Shown piece after piece: positions 9,202-17,389 of a DNA stretch of 64,000 nucleotides. The translations under genes were made by a program, and so were the position numbers. The stretch lies in contig NZ_JOBF01000019.1 in NCBI RefSeq assembly GCF_000718635.1, positions 1 through 64,000 on the forward strand, read 5' to 3'. The notes beneath the pieces were generated by a model, which was given only the letters and a program-made list of their open reading frames with translations, searched no databases and was not told the DNA's origin. The stretch is from Streptomyces varsoviensis (GTDB lineage Bacteria; Actinomycetota; Actinomycetes; Streptomycetales; Streptomycetaceae). How positions within the stretch are numbered: position 1 is the stretch's first letter; every line of letters begins with the position of its first letter.

Positions 9202-9957
9202 ATGGCGACGGGGATGCCGCCGACGCTGAGGCAGCGCCGTTTGGGCTCCGAGCTCCGCAAGATGCGCGAGCGAGCCGGACTCAGCTCCACTGCCGCCGCG
9301 GCGCACGTCGGTGTGCAGCAAGCCCGGATGAGCATGATCGAAGCGGGGCGCTACGCGGTGAGCGCGGACCGTGTGAGGGCCCTGGCGCACACATATGCCT
9401 GTGATGACACCGATCTGGTCGAGGCGCTGGCGGCCATGACCGGCGGCCGGGGTCGTGCCTGGTGGGACGAGTACCCGCGAATTGCTCCCGGCGGCGCTCG
9501 TGGAGGTCGCGGAGTTCGAGCACCACGCCACCGCACTGCGGGTGGCAGTCGTGGTGGCGATGCCCGGGCTGCTCCAGACGCTGGACCACGGGAGCCGGAG
9601 ACGACGTACACCGCGATCGTTCATGAGGCCGCTCTGCGGATGGGTGTCGGCGGGCCGGAGGTCAAGCGTCGCCAACTGGAGCACTTGATCGTGATGGGCG
9701 AGCGGTCGAACGTGAAGGTCCTGGTGGTTCCGTTCGAGCGGGCGGACTTTCCGATCTCCGGGCAGCCCATCAGCTACGCGTCCGGCCCCGTTCCGCAACT
9801 GGACACTGTCCTTCTGGACTCCGATCACGGGTGCGATCTCCTGGATGCCGAAGCGAAGCTTGCCAGGTACCGGTGCGTCCTGGACCGCATGGAGGCATGC
9901 GCTCTCTCCAGTGGCAAGAGTCGAGACTTCATCCGCCGAGTCGTGCGGAGCACCTAA
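9202..9957 (+). CDS. XRE/DUF5753 regulator with a compensated internal frameshift
   Basis: Helix-turn-helix regulator of the common Streptomyces XRE-DUF5753 type, partner of a DUF397 protein. The N-terminal HTH (about residues 10-65) is normal: LGSELRKMRERAGLSSTAAA and RMSMIEAGRY. DUF5753 begins WWDEY, but then an apparent extra C near 9478 throws the frame: residues about 94-133 are arginine/glycine nonsense, while the neighbouring frame encodes the expected ELLPAALVEVAEFEHHA and VVVAMPGLLQTLDHG. The correct frame returns at TYTAIVHEAALRMG after an apparent deletion of about 30 codons. At 251 residues it is shorter than usual (about 280). The ORF is open but the protein is probably impaired. 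Confidence 0.8.
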   Translation: MATGMPPTLRQRRLGSELRKMRERAGLSSTAAAAHVGVQQARMSMIEAGRYAVSADRVRALAHTYACDDTDLVEALAAMTGGRGRAWWDEYPRIAPGGARGGRGVRAPRHRTAGGSRGGDARAAPDAGPREPETTYTAIVHEAALRMGVGGPEVKRRQLEHLIVMGERSNVKVLVVPFERADFPISGQPISYASGPVPQLDTVLLDSDHGCDLLDAEAKLARYRCVLDRMEACALSSGKSRDFIRRVVRST

Positions 9958-9968
9958 GAGGAGCAGGT

Positions 9969-10166
9969 ATGAACGGTTTGGCCTGGCAGAAGTCCTCCTA
10001 CAGCAACCAAGGCGCCAACTGCGTCAATATCGCGGCCGCCTCGGACGGCACGATCCTCTTCCGGGAGAGCGACGCCCCTGATGTGGTCCTGTCCATAGCG
10101 CCGGGTGCACTGCGAGGGCTCTTCGCCATGATCAAGGGCGATCGGCTGAGCGGCATCACCTGGTAG
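9969..10166 (+). CDS. DUF397 domain protein
   Basis: Small DUF397 protein of 65 residues, the usual partner immediately downstream of an XRE-DUF5753 regulator. The signature WQKSSYSNQGANCVNIA opens the protein and the ending is the family's RESDAPDVVLSIAPGAL. ATG at 9969 follows GAGGAG at proper spacing. The gene starts 11 bases after the regulator stop, so the two form an operon. Such pairs (for example BldB/WhiJ-like systems) affect development in Streptomyces; the specific role here is unknown. Confidence 0.9.
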   Translation: MNGLAWQKSSYSNQGANCVNIAAASDGTILFRESDAPDVVLSIAPGALRGLFAMIKGDRLSGITW

Positions 10167-10202
10167 CCGGGTAGCCACGCAGAGCACCTGAGAGGAGCCG
10201 AG

Positions 10203-10396
10203 ATGGTGCCTGGCAGAAGTCCTCGTACAGCACGGAGGGAGCCAACTGCGTCCACGTCGCGGCTGCCCCGGACGGCACCGTTCGCCTCCGGGAGAGCGAC
10301 GCCCCCGACGCGGTCCTGTCCATAGCCCCCGGTGCCCTGCGCGGGTTCCTCGCCGTGATCAAAGGTGACCGGCTTGGACGCCCCGCGAAACCCTGA
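10203..10396 (+). pseudogene. Second DUF397 copy, start codon out of frame
   Basis: A second DUF397 body follows the first: from 10211 the frame reads WQKSSYSTEGANCVHVAA, then LRESDAPDAVLSIAPGALRG and a stop at 10394-10396. The only ATG with a ribosome site (10203, after GAGAGGAG) is out of frame with this body, and the body's own frame has a stop at 10172-10174 with no start codon after it. A few bases between ATG and the Trp codon therefore seem to have been lost. It is a tandem duplicate of the DUF397 gene at 9969 in decay. Confidence 0.75.
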
Positions 10397-10429
10397 CCGG
10401 CGGGCGCACCCCCCGGTAGCGTCGGCGAT

Positions 10430-11155
10430 ATGCCGATTCGCGCCGTCCTCTGGGACATCGACGACACCATTTTCGACTACGCCACGGCGGACCGCACTGG
10501 GGTGCTGGAGCATCTGCGGGCGGAGGGGCTGCTGGAGGCGGGTGGGGTGGAGGAGGCGGTGTTGGGGCGATGGCGGGAGGTCACCGCGATTCATTGGGCG
10601 CGGTTCGAGGCGAAGAAGGTGGATTTCGAGGGGCAGCGCCGGGGGCGGGTGCGGGAGTTTCTGGGGGAGGAGGCCAGTGATGCCGAGGCGGACGCGTGGT
10701 TCGCGCGTTATCTGAGGCGTTACGAGGCGGCCTGGGCGCTGTTTCCGGACACGGTTCCGGCGCTCGACGGGCTCACCCCCGGATATCGGCACGGGGTGCT
10801 GTCGAATTCCAGTGCCCGCAATCAGGACCGCAAACTGCGCGTACTCGGCGTCCGCGACCGCTTCGAGGTGCTGGTCTGCGCCGATGAGCTGGGCGTCAGC
10901 AAGCCGGAGGCCGGTGCGTTCCGCGCGGCCTGCGAGGCGCTCGGGCTGCCGCCCGGAGAGGTCGCGTACGTCGGGGACAAGATCGACATCGACGCGTGCG
11001 GGGCCCGGGACGCCGGGCTCACCGGCATCTGGCTGGACCGGGGAGGCGCCCCCGGGGAGCTGCCGGCCGGCGTGCATCGCATCACCGGTCTCGACCAGCT
11101 CCCGGCGCTGCTGCGCGGCGATACCCGTTTTGGAGCGCCGACGCCGATCGGGTAA
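10430..11155 (+). CDS. HAD-superfamily hydrolase (phosphatase-like)
   Basis: Haloacid dehalogenase-like hydrolase, 241 residues, of the subfamily with an alpha-helical cap (YjjG/HAD-IA type). Motif I is WDIDDTIFDY with D9 nucleophile and D11 acid. Motif II lies in GVLSNSSARNQDRK, motif III Lys in GVSKPEAGAF, and motif IV in YVGDKIDIDACGARDAG. It probably removes phosphate from a small metabolite such as a nucleotide or sugar phosphate in the cytosol; substrate unknown. Its local base usage (runs of GGCGGGTGGGG) differs a little from the neighbours. A stand-alone gene between the decayed XRE locus and the tRNA cluster. Confidence 0.88.
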   Translation: MPIRAVLWDIDDTIFDYATADRTGVLEHLRAEGLLEAGGVEEAVLGRWREVTAIHWARFEAKKVDFEGQRRGRVREFLGEEASDAEADAWFARYLRRYEAAWALFPDTVPALDGLTPGYRHGVLSNSSARNQDRKLRVLGVRDRFEVLVCADELGVSKPEAGAFRAACEALGLPPGEVAYVGDKIDIDACGARDAGLTGIWLDRGGAPGELPAGVHRITGLDQLPALLRGDTRFGAPTPIG

Positions 11156-11241
11156 TGTTCTTCCTGCGCCGCCCGAGCGGGCCGAGAGGCCGGAGCGGAA
11201 AGCGCAAGCCAAGCAAGGCCCTTCAGGGGGTTGTGTTTTGG

Positions 11242-11313
11242 TGGGCTATGGTGTAATTGGCAGCACGACGGTTTCTGGTTCCGTTAGTCTAGGTTCGAGT
11301 CCTGGTAGCCCAG
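11242..11313 (+). tRNA. tRNA-Gln (CTG), copy 1
   Basis: 72-base cloverleaf. Acceptor TGGGCTA pairs with TAGCCCA, discriminator G; anticodon loop TTCTGGT gives anticodon CTG at 11275-11277; T-arm GGTTCGAGTCC. CCA is not encoded. The anticodon stem is ACGG/CCGT, differing from copy 2 by a compensated pair. Confidence 0.95.
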
Positions 11314-11355
11314 CAAGAGATCGTCATTATGAGTTCTCTTGATTCAGCAGTACAA

Positions 11356-11428
11356 GCCCCCGTTGTGTAGCGGCCTAGCACGCTGCCCTCTCAAGGCAGT
11401 AGCGCCGGTTCGAATCCGGTCGGGGGTA
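11356..11428 (+). tRNA. tRNA-Glu (CTC), copy 1
   Basis: 73-base cloverleaf. Acceptor GCCCCCG pairs with CGGGGGT, discriminator A; anticodon loop CTCTCAA gives CTC; T-arm CCGGTTCGAATCCGG. The anticodon stem is CTGCC/GGCAG, while the two later copies have CCGCC/GGCGG. Confidence 0.95.
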
Positions 11429-11491
11429 CAGATCCTTTCTCTCCGTCGCCTTCGGGTCGCTCCCGGATGCGACGACGTAAGGATCGCTAGG

Positions 11492-11564
11492 GCCCCCGTT
11501 GTGTAGCGGCCTAGCACGCCGCCCTCTCAAGGCGGTAGCGCCGGTTCGAATCCGGTCGGGGGTA
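11492..11564 (+). tRNA. tRNA-Glu (CTC), copy 2
   Basis: 73 bases, same acceptor (GCCCCCG/CGGGGGT), anticodon CTC in loop CTCTCAA, anticodon stem CCGCC/GGCGG. Appears identical to copy 3. Confidence 0.95.
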
Positions 11565-11577
11565 CTGGTCTATACCA

Positions 11578-11649
11578 TGGGCTATGGTGTAATTGGCAGC
11601 ACGAGGGTTTCTGGTTCCCTTAGTCTAGGTTCGAGTCCTGGTAGCCCAG
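11578..11649 (+). tRNA. tRNA-Gln (CTG), copy 2
   Basis: 72 bases, same acceptor (TGGGCTA/TAGCCCA) and anticodon CTG as copy 1. The anticodon stem here is AGGG/CCCT instead of ACGG/CCGT, a compensated change that supports both as functional. Confidence 0.95.
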
Positions 11650-11705
11650 CTTCGGATAGTCCACAGCAGATATCCGAAAAACGCGGACCTGCGGTCCGCA
11701 TGCTA

Positions 11706-11778
11706 GCCCCCGTTGTGTAGCGGCCTAGCACGCCGCCCTCTCAAGGCGGTAGCGCCGGTTCGAATCCGGTCGGGGGTA
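11706..11778 (+). tRNA. tRNA-Glu (CTC), copy 3
   Basis: 73 bases, acceptor GCCCCCG/CGGGGGT, anticodon CTC. Last gene of the five-tRNA cluster; a terminator hairpin begins 13 bases after it. Confidence 0.95.
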
Positions 11779-11790
11779 CGCGATCGAGAC

Positions 11791-11817
11791 GCCCTCCGCG
11801 CGAGCGGGGGGCTTTTT
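11791..11817 (+). terminator. Rho-independent terminator of the tRNA cluster
   Basis: Stem GCCCTCCGC (11791-11799) with GCGGGGGGC (11804-11812), one T-G wobble, GCGA-type loop, followed by TTTTT at 11813-11817. Confidence 0.85.
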
Positions 11818-12006
11818 CGTGGGCGCCTCCGCCACGCCGGTCCTGACGACCGTACGGCCCTTGCGAACTGATGGCGCGTCACCGCAGCCTCATCGCGTCG
11901 CCCCTGTCTGCCTCGCGGGCCCCGACGGCAGCCAGGGCGAGGTCGTGACATCGCCTCAACCCCGCCCCGTCGACCGGCACTTGGCCCCTGGGGCGGGGGT
12001 GGCCCC

Positions 12007-12723
12007 TCATCCCGTACGGCGCAGTGCTTCGCTGAGGCGGGCTGCCGCGTCGATGACGGCCTGGGCGTGCATGCGGCCCGGGTGGCGGGTGAGGCGCTCG
12101 ATGGGGCCGGAGACCGAGACGGCGGCGACCACGCGGTTGGAGGGGCCCCGGACCGGCGCGGAGACCGAGGCGACGCCCGGCTCGCGCTCGCCGATGGACT
12201 GGGCCCAGCCCCGGCGCCGTACGCCCGAGAGCGCGGTGGCCGTGAAGCGCGCGCCCTGCAGCCCGCGGTGCAGCCGCTCCGGCTCCTCCCAGGCCATGAG
12301 GACCTGGGCCGCCGAGCCCGCCTTCATCGGCAGGGTGGAGCCGACCGGCACCGTGTCCCGCAGTCCGGACAGCCGTTCCGCCGCGGCCACGCAGATCCGC
12401 ATCTCGCCCTGGCGGCGGTAGAGCTGGGCGCTCTCGCCCGTCACGTCCCGCAGGTGGGTGAGGACCGGGCCGGCCGTGGCCAGCAGCCGGTCCTCGCCCG
12501 CCGCCGCGGCGAGTTCGCTCAGCCGCGGCCCGAGGATGAACCGGCCCTGCATGTCCCTGGCCACCATCCGGTGGTGTTCGAGCGCCACCGCGAGGCGGTG
12601 GGCCGTGGGCCGCGCGAGGCCGGTCGACGTGACCAGTCCGGCAAGAGTGGCCGGCCCCGACTCCAGAGCGCTCAGTACCAGAGCCGCCTTGTCGAGAACG
12701 CCGACGCCGCTAGAGTTGTCCAT
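12007..12723 (-). CDS. ndgR: IclR-family regulator NdgR
   Basis: IclR-type transcription regulator, 238 residues, divergent to leuCD. The N-terminal winged HTH spans about residues 8-65 ([20 protein letters not shown], then [20 protein letters not shown]). The C-terminal effector domain includes [19 protein letters not shown] and [10 protein letters not shown]. In Streptomyces NdgR controls leucine and other amino acid biosynthesis and affects antibiotic production; that is literature knowledge for orthologues at this locus. ATG at 12723 is chosen because relatives begin [20 protein letters not shown]; the frame is open much further upstream through leuC, which is a shadow. Probably binds the palindrome in the shared promoter region. 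Confidence 0.93.
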   Translation of the reverse strand: MDNSSGVGVLDKAALVLSALESGPATLAGLVTSTGLARPTAHRLAVALEHHRMVARDMQGRFILGPRLSELAAAAGEDRLLATAGPVLTHLRDVTGESAQLYRRQGEMRICVAAAERLSGLRDTVPVGSTLPMKAGSAAQVLMAWEEPERLHRGLQGARFTATALSGVRRRGWAQSIGEREPGVASVSAPVRGPSNRVVAAVSVSGPIERLTRHPGRMHAQAVIDAAARLSEALRRTG

Positions 12724-12736
12724 GAAACGATACTCC

Positions 12737-12755
12737 CGTCTCACACTGTGAAACG
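12737..12755. promoter_or_regulatory. Candidate NdgR operator between ndgR and leuC
   Basis: A 19-base imperfect palindrome with the perfect core TCACACTGTGA at 12741-12751 and flanking CGT/ACG arms. It lies 13 bases ahead of the ndgR start and about 95 before leuC, in the 127-base divergent promoter region. IclR proteins bind short palindromes of this kind; assignment to NdgR is inference from position. Confidence 0.5.
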
Positions 12756-12850
12756 CAAGTTCAATTTTCTCCGAGAAGCGCCAACCTGGACGCCAGCACC
12801 CCGCAGACATACGAGTTGGGTCGGCGGCGACGCCGGCCGGAGGGACAGCG

Positions 12851-14275
12851 ATGGGACGGACACTGGCGGAGAAGGTCTGGGACGACCATGTCGTCACGCG
12901 CGCCGAGGGCGAGCCCGACCTTCTCTTCATCGATCTCCACCTGCTCCACGAGGTGACCAGCCCGCAGGCGTTCGACGGCCTGCGCAAGGCCGGCCGCGCG
13001 GTCCGCCGCACGGACCTCACCATCGCGACGGAGGACCACAACACCCCCACGCTCGACATCGACAAGCCGATCGCCGACCCCGTCTCCCGCACCCAGTTGG
13101 AGACGCTGCGCAAGAACTGCGCGGAGTTCGGCGTCCGGCTGCACCCGCTCGGCGACGTCGAGCAGGGCGTCGTGCACGTGGTGGGCCCCCAGCTCGGCCT
13201 CACCCAGCCCGGTACCACCGTGGTCTGCGGCGACAGCCACACCTCCACGCACGGCGCGTTCGGCGCGCTCGCGTTCGGCATCGGCACCAGCCAGGTCGAG
13301 CACGTGCTGGCCACCCAGACGCTGCCGCTGGCGCCCTTCAGGACCATGGCGGTCACCGTCGAGGGCGAGCTGCCCGAGGACGTCACCGCCAAGGACCTGA
13401 TCCTCGCCGTCATCGCCCGCATCGGCACGGGCGGCGGCCAGGGCTACGTCATCGAGTACCGCGGCCCGGCCATCGAGAAGCTCTCGATGGAGGCCCGGAT
13501 GACGATCTGCAACATGTCGATCGAGGCGGGCGCCCGGGCCGGCATGATCGCCCCCGACGCCACCACCTTCGACTATCTGAAGGGCCGCGCGCACGCCCCG
13601 AAGGGCGCCGACTGGGACGCGGCCGTCGCGTACTGGCAGACGCTGCGCACCGACGACGACGCCGTCTTCGACCACGAGGTGGTCATCGACGCCGCCGAAC
13701 TCGCGCCGTTCGTCACCTGGGGGACCAACCCCGGGCAGGGCGCGCCGCTGTCGGCCCGGATCCCCGACCCCGCTTCGTACGAAGACGCTTCGGAGCGGTT
13801 CGCCGCCGAAAAGGCCCTGGAATACATGGGTTTGACGGCCGGTCAGGCGCTGCGCGACATCACCGTGGACACCGTCTTCGTAGGTTCATGCACCAACGGC
13901 CGGATCGAGGACCTGCGCGCCGCGGCCGCCGTCCTGGAGGGCCGCCGGATCGCCGACGGCGTCCGGATGCTGATCGTGCCCGGCTCCGTACGGGTCGCGC
14001 TGCAGGCCGTGGAGGAGGGCCTGGACAAGGTCTTCACCACGGCCGGGGCCGAATGGCGGCACGCCGGGTGCTCGATGTGCCTGGGCATGAACCCGGACCA
14101 GCTCGCCCCCGGGGAGCGCTCCGCGTCCACCTCCAACCGCAACTTCGAGGGCCGGCAGGGCAAGGGCGGCCGCACCCACCTGGTCTCCCCGCAGGTCGCC
14201 GCCGCCACCGCGGTCCTCGGCCACCTGGCCTCGCCCGCCGACCTGTCCGACGTCCCGACTCTCGTGGAGGCCTGA
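12851..14275 (+). CDS. leuC: 3-isopropylmalate dehydratase large subunit
   Basis: Aconitase-family large subunit (474 residues) that with LeuD isomerises 2-isopropylmalate to 3-isopropylmalate in leucine synthesis. The [4Fe-4S] ligands are visible as C347 in GSCTNGR and C407/C410 in CSMCLGMNP. The signature [19 protein letters not shown] is near residue 127. ATG at 12851 follows GGAGGGA at seven bases. Co-transcribed with leuD (five bases between stop and start) and probably controlled by the divergent NdgR. Confidence 0.97.
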   Translation: MGRTLAEKVWDDHVVTRAEGEPDLLFIDLHLLHEVTSPQAFDGLRKAGRAVRRTDLTIATEDHNTPTLDIDKPIADPVSRTQLETLRKNCAEFGVRLHPLGDVEQGVVHVVGPQLGLTQPGTTVVCGDSHTSTHGAFGALAFGIGTSQVEHVLATQTLPLAPFRTMAVTVEGELPEDVTAKDLILAVIARIGTGGGQGYVIEYRGPAIEKLSMEARMTICNMSIEAGARAGMIAPDATTFDYLKGRAHAPKGADWDAAVAYWQTLRTDDDAVFDHEVVIDAAELAPFVTWGTNPGQGAPLSARIPDPASYEDASERFAAEKALEYMGLTAGQALRDITVDTVFVGSCTNGRIEDLRAAAAVLEGRRIADGVRMLIVPGSVRVALQAVEEGLDKVFTTAGAEWRHAGCSMCLGMNPDQLAPGERSASTSNRNFEGRQGKGGRTHLVSPQVAAATAVLGHLASPADLSDVPTLVEA

Positions 14276-14280
14276 GCCCC

Positions 14281-14874
14281 ATGGAAGCTTTCACCACGCA
14301 CACCGGCCGGGCCGTGCCGCTGCGCCGCAGCAACGTCGACACGGACCAGATCATTCCCGCGCACTGGCTGAAGAAGGTCACCCGCGACGGCTTCGAGGAC
14401 GGGCTCTTCGAGGCGTGGCGCAAGGACCCGGAGTTCGTGCTCAACCGGCCCGAGCGCGCGGGCGCCTCCGTCCTGGTGGCCGGCCCGGACTTCGGCACCG
14501 GCTCCTCCCGCGAGCACGCCGTCTGGGCGCTCCAGAACTACGGCTTCCGGGCCGTGGTCTCCTCCCGCTTCGCCGACATCTTCCGGGGCAACTCGCTCAA
14601 GAACGGTCTGCTGACGGTCGGGCTCCCCCAGGAGACGGTCGAGCTGCTGTGGAAGCTCATCGAGGAGGACCCGGCGGCGGAGGTCACCGTGGACCTGGTC
14701 GACCGCCAGGTGCGGGCCCAGGGCATCACGGCTGATTTTGCGCTTGACGAGAACGCGCGTTGGAGGCTGCTGGAGGGGCTGGACGACATCGACCTGACCC
14801 TGCGGCAGAGCGACGAAATCGCGGCGTACGAAGGGAAGCGGCCCTCTTTCAAGCCCTCCACGGCCGTCGTCTGA
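14281..14874 (+). CDS. leuD: 3-isopropylmalate dehydratase small subunit
   Basis: Small (swivelling) subunit of isopropylmalate isomerase, 197 residues, full family length. The opening [18 protein letters not shown] and the loop [17 protein letters not shown], which recognises substrate, are characteristic. Acts in the cytosol as a heterodimer with LeuC. ATG at 14281 follows the leuC stop directly. A perfect UUCG-capped hairpin 50 bases downstream ends the operon. Confidence 0.97.
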   Translation: MEAFTTHTGRAVPLRRSNVDTDQIIPAHWLKKVTRDGFEDGLFEAWRKDPEFVLNRPERAGASVLVAGPDFGTGSSREHAVWALQNYGFRAVVSSRFADIFRGNSLKNGLLTVGLPQETVELLWKLIEEDPAAEVTVDLVDRQVRAQGITADFALDENARWRLLEGLDDIDLTLRQSDEIAAYEGKRPSFKPSTAVV

Positions 14875-14923
14875 CACCCCCCGCCGGGGCCCCGATTTCC
14901 GCTGTTCACCCGGCGTTTGACAT

Positions 14924-14957
14924 GATGCGCCCCCTGTCTTCGGACAGGGGGCGCATC
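14924..14957 (+). terminator. UUCG-capped terminator of leuCD
   Basis: Perfect 15-bp stem: GATGCGCCCCCTGTC (14924-14938) with GACAGGGGGCGCATC (14943-14957), loop TTCG. No run of T follows. Confidence 0.85.
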
Positions 14958-15011
14958 GGCTTGTTGAGGCCCCGTGAAGCGACAACTCGCCTCAGATGGC
15001 ACAATCGGTGC

Positions 15012-15257
15012 ATGGAACGCGACAGCCAACTCAAGCTCTACGGGCTCGTTGCCGACCAACTAAAGGAAGCGCACGCCACGGTGCGCACACTGCAAGTCCC
15101 GGAGGGCGTACGGATGGCGCTGTCCCGGAAGCTGCTGGCCATCACGGCCGCGGCGAAGCACGATCTCTCAGGCGCGGCAAAGCGTCTGGACCGGTTGATG
15201 AACGACCTCGACGAGGGCCGTTTCCCCCCAGAACGCGACACCGACGGAACTCGATGA
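15012..15257 (+). CDS. Conserved small hypothetical protein (81 aa)
   Basis: A helical, charged protein of 81 residues beginning MERDSQLKLYGLVADQLKEA, with a basic centre (ALSRKLLAITAAAKHDL) and an acidic end. It has no membrane segment and no motif I can name. It occupies the slot between leuCD and the HU gene that holds a small conserved hypothetical gene in other Streptomyces, from memory. ATG at 15012 lacks a strong Shine-Dalgarno; the leader is short after the leuD terminator. Confidence 0.8.
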   Translation: MERDSQLKLYGLVADQLKEAHATVRTLQVPEGVRMALSRKLLAITAAAKHDLSGAAKRLDRLMNDLDEGRFPPERDTDGTR

Positions 15258-15382
15258 TGGTCGAGTTCGTTGCGGCACAAGGGTGATTAGACCGTTTCGT
15301 GTTTGATTTGCGGTATATATCTGCCTAACGTGCGAAAAGGCTGGATCGCATTCGTTCCAGCAATGTCTCCGAAGGGGAAGAC

Positions 15383-16072
15383 GTGAACAAGGCGCAGCTC
15401 GTTGAAGCGATTGCCGACAAGGTAGGCGGCCGCCAGCAGGCGGCCGACGCTGTCGACGCGGTACTCGACGCGATCGTCCGTGCGGTGGTCTCCGGCGACC
15501 GGGTCTCGGTCACCGGTTTCGGCTCGTTCGAGAAGGTCGACCGCCCGGCCCGGTACGCCCGCAACCCGCAGACGGGTGAGCGGGTGCGGGTCAAGAAGAC
15601 CTCCGTGCCCCGCTTCCGCGCGGGCCAGGGCTTCAAGGACCTGGTGAGCGGCTCGAAGAAGCTCCCGAAGAACGACGTGGCCGTCAAGAAGGCCCCCAAG
15701 GGCAGCCTCTCGGGCGGTTCTTCCGCCCGTACGACCGCCAAGGCCGCGGCCAAGAAGGCCACCGCCAAGAAGGCGACGGCGAAGAAGACCACCGCCAAGA
15801 AGACCACCGCGACGCCCGCGAAGAAGACCACGGCGACCGCGAAGAAGGCGGCCACCAAGGCCACCGCGAAGAAGGCGGCGCCCGCCAAGAAGGCCACGGC
15901 CACCAAGGCCGCCGCCAAGAAGGCCACGCCCGCGAAGAAGGCGGCGACGGTCAAGAAGGCGACCGCGAAGAAGACCGCGCCCGCCAAGAAGGCCACGGCG
16001 ACCAAGGCTCCGGCGCGCAAGACCACCGCGCGCAAGACCACCGCCAAGAAGGCCACTGCCAAGAAGAAGTAA
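15383..16072 (+). CDS. hupS: HU-family nucleoid protein with histone H1-like tail (HupS)
   Basis: Nucleoid-associated DNA-binding protein, 229 residues. Residues 1-95 form a standard HU fold ([16 protein letters not shown] start, the family signature [20 protein letters not shown]). Residues about 110-229 are a Lys/Ala/Thr/Pro tail made of AKK(A)T repeats, as in histone H1. This two-domain form is the actinobacterial HupS type, linked in Streptomyces to chromosome compaction in spores. GTG at 15383 follows GAAGGGGAAG. The tail's repeats make the DNA locally repetitive (15730-16065). Confidence 0.95.
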   Translation: MNKAQLVEAIADKVGGRQQAADAVDAVLDAIVRAVVSGDRVSVTGFGSFEKVDRPARYARNPQTGERVRVKKTSVPRFRAGQGFKDLVSGSKKLPKNDVAVKKAPKGSLSGGSSARTTAKAAAKKATAKKATAKKTTAKKTTATPAKKTTATAKKAATKATAKKAAPAKKATATKAAAKKATPAKKAATVKKATAKKTAPAKKATATKAPARKTTARKTTAKKATAKKK

Positions 16073-16096
16073 GGGCGGCGACAGCCAGAGCGCCCC

Positions 16097-16140
16097 GCGC
16101 CGGGCCGGGCTCCCTCCGGGGAGACCGGCCCGCGGCGTGC
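16097..16140 (+). terminator. Hairpin downstream of hupS
   Basis: GC-rich stem GCGCCGGGCCGG (16097-16108) with CCGGCCCGCGGCG (16125-16137, one bulge) around a secondary small hairpin CTCCCTCCGGGGAG. No T-tract. Lies 25 bases after the hupS stop. Confidence 0.6.
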
Positions 16141-16216
16141 GCTCAGGCATGTCCGGGACGCCCGGTACGCACACGGAAGCGCCCACGGAAGCGCCCGGGA
16201 CAAACGCGCGTACGGC

Positions 16217-16519
16217 TCAGAAGGTCTGGAGGGTCACCAGCGTCACCCGGCGCCCGGCGGCCCGGCCCTTCCCGGGGGCGCCCGCCGCTTGCGGTTCCTC
16301 GGCCGCGGCCCGCTCCGGGGCCGCTTCCGGTTTCGCCGCTGTTTCGGCTGCTTCGGCGGCCTCGGCCTCGACTTCGATCCGCACCCGCTGGCCCGGACGC
16401 AGCAGCCGCAGCCCGCCCGCGTCGAAGGCCGCCGCGTCGAACGGCAGCGGCGTGCCATCGTCCAGAAGGACGCTCCCGGCACGGGTTCGCGGGTCGTAGG
16501 TGTAAGCGGTCGCCTGCAT
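16217..16519 (-). CDS. Short cold-shock-like domain protein (hypothetical)
   Basis: About 100 residues: start MQATAYTYDPRTRAGSVLLD, then a compact beta-like stretch with GTPLPFDAAAFDAGGLRLLR and GQRVRIEVE, which resembles a degenerate cold-shock/OB strand set, followed by an Ala/Glu/Pro-rich linker and VTLVTLQTF. The resemblance to CspA is in strand order and in the GxV...PF pattern only; the RNP motifs are missing, so nucleic acid binding is uncertain. ATG at 16519 is used; the frame extends to 16579 without a better start. Transcribed toward hupS; 56 bases separate it from cofC upstream. Confidence 0.75.
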   Translation of the reverse strand: MQATAYTYDPRTRAGSVLLDDGTPLPFDAAAFDAGGLRLLRPGQRVRIEVEAEAAEAAETAAKPEAAPERAAAEEPQAAGAPGKGRAAGRRVTLVTLQTF

Positions 16520-16575
16520 AGGAGAAAGCTTAGGGCCTGGGTCCGACAGGGCGGGTGTTCCGCCCTGATCCGCTG

Positions 16576-17250
16576 TCAATCGGCTATCAGCAGTCCCGCC
16601 GCGGCCTCGGTGGTACGGGCCCCCGCGCCCAGTGCCAGCGCGGCCCGCAAATCCTGCGGCGTATCCACGTCCTGACGCACCGAATCGACCCCGTCGAGAA
16701 GGATCTCGTTCGCCCCGGACGCCCGATGACGGGCCCGTGAGAGGCCCTCGAAAGCCGGCGCCAACATCACTCCGGGAGCGGCCGAGAGCAACGTCGTCCC
16801 GATTCCCGCGGCATCCGCGAGAAATGCGCGCGGAAAGGCGGCCGCGGCGTTCAGAACCCGGGTCAGCTCGGCCGGCCGCAAAGCGGGAAGATCGGCGTTC
16901 AGCGTCACCACCCCGGATTCCGGCGCCCGCGCCCGTACGGCGTCCGCGCCATGGGCGAGAGCCGCGTTCAGCCCGCCGCCTGGCGGCTCCGCGACGATGC
17001 GCGCGCCGAGATCCGCCAGCTTCGGGGCGGCCAGCGGATCGTCCGTGACGACCACCACACCGGCCACCTGGCGCGCCGCCAGCGCGGCCGCCACCGTATC
17101 GAGGGCGAAGGCGAGCGCGAGAGCGGGCCGAAGGCCGTCGCCCCTTGTCCCAGCGGCCCCGGAGAGGCGGCTTTTGGCTCGCGCCAGGGATTTCAGCGGT
17201 ACCACAACGGTCCAGACCACACCCGCTCCGTCTCTTCGCATCGACCTCAT
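16576..17250 (-). CDS. cofC: 2-phospho-L-lactate guanylyltransferase CofC
   Basis: Nucleotidyltransferase of the GT-A fold that activates 2-phospholactate (or phosphoenolpyruvate in actinobacteria) with GTP for coenzyme F420 synthesis. Recognised by the opening [19 protein letters not shown], the GVVVVTDDP strand, [13 protein letters not shown] and [20 protein letters not shown] near the end. About 224 residues from ATG 17250; ATG 17241, with GAGG four bases upstream, is the alternative. It is divergent from the acyltransferase gene. The frame running up to 17532 is not coding. The partner genes cofD/cofE are not in this window. Confidence 0.9.
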   Translation of the reverse strand: MRSMRRDGAGVVWTVVVPLKSLARAKSRLSGAAGTRGDGLRPALALAFALDTVAAALAARQVAGVVVVTDDPLAAPKLADLGARIVAEPPGGGLNAALAHGADAVRARAPESGVVTLNADLPALRPAELTRVLNAAAAFPRAFLADAAGIGTTLLSAAPGVMLAPAFEGLSRARHRASGANEILLDGVDSVRQDVDTPQDLRAALALGAGARTTEAAAGLLIAD

Positions 17251-17389
17251 TGTCACCTGCTGCCGCAGTCGCCCGGAGGGCACGGGGTTACCGTGTTCTC
17301 GACAGACCGGGTACCTGGGGCCACACTTGTCCGGCCCCCGGGATCGCAGCAACCCGCTCCATCCCAGGTCCAAAGAGAAGGGTGTCCGA

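Noticed and set aside
11242..11778. The tRNA cluster as an integration site of a mobile element
   Set aside because: No integrase, att-like partial tRNA copy or foreign gene is found on either side.
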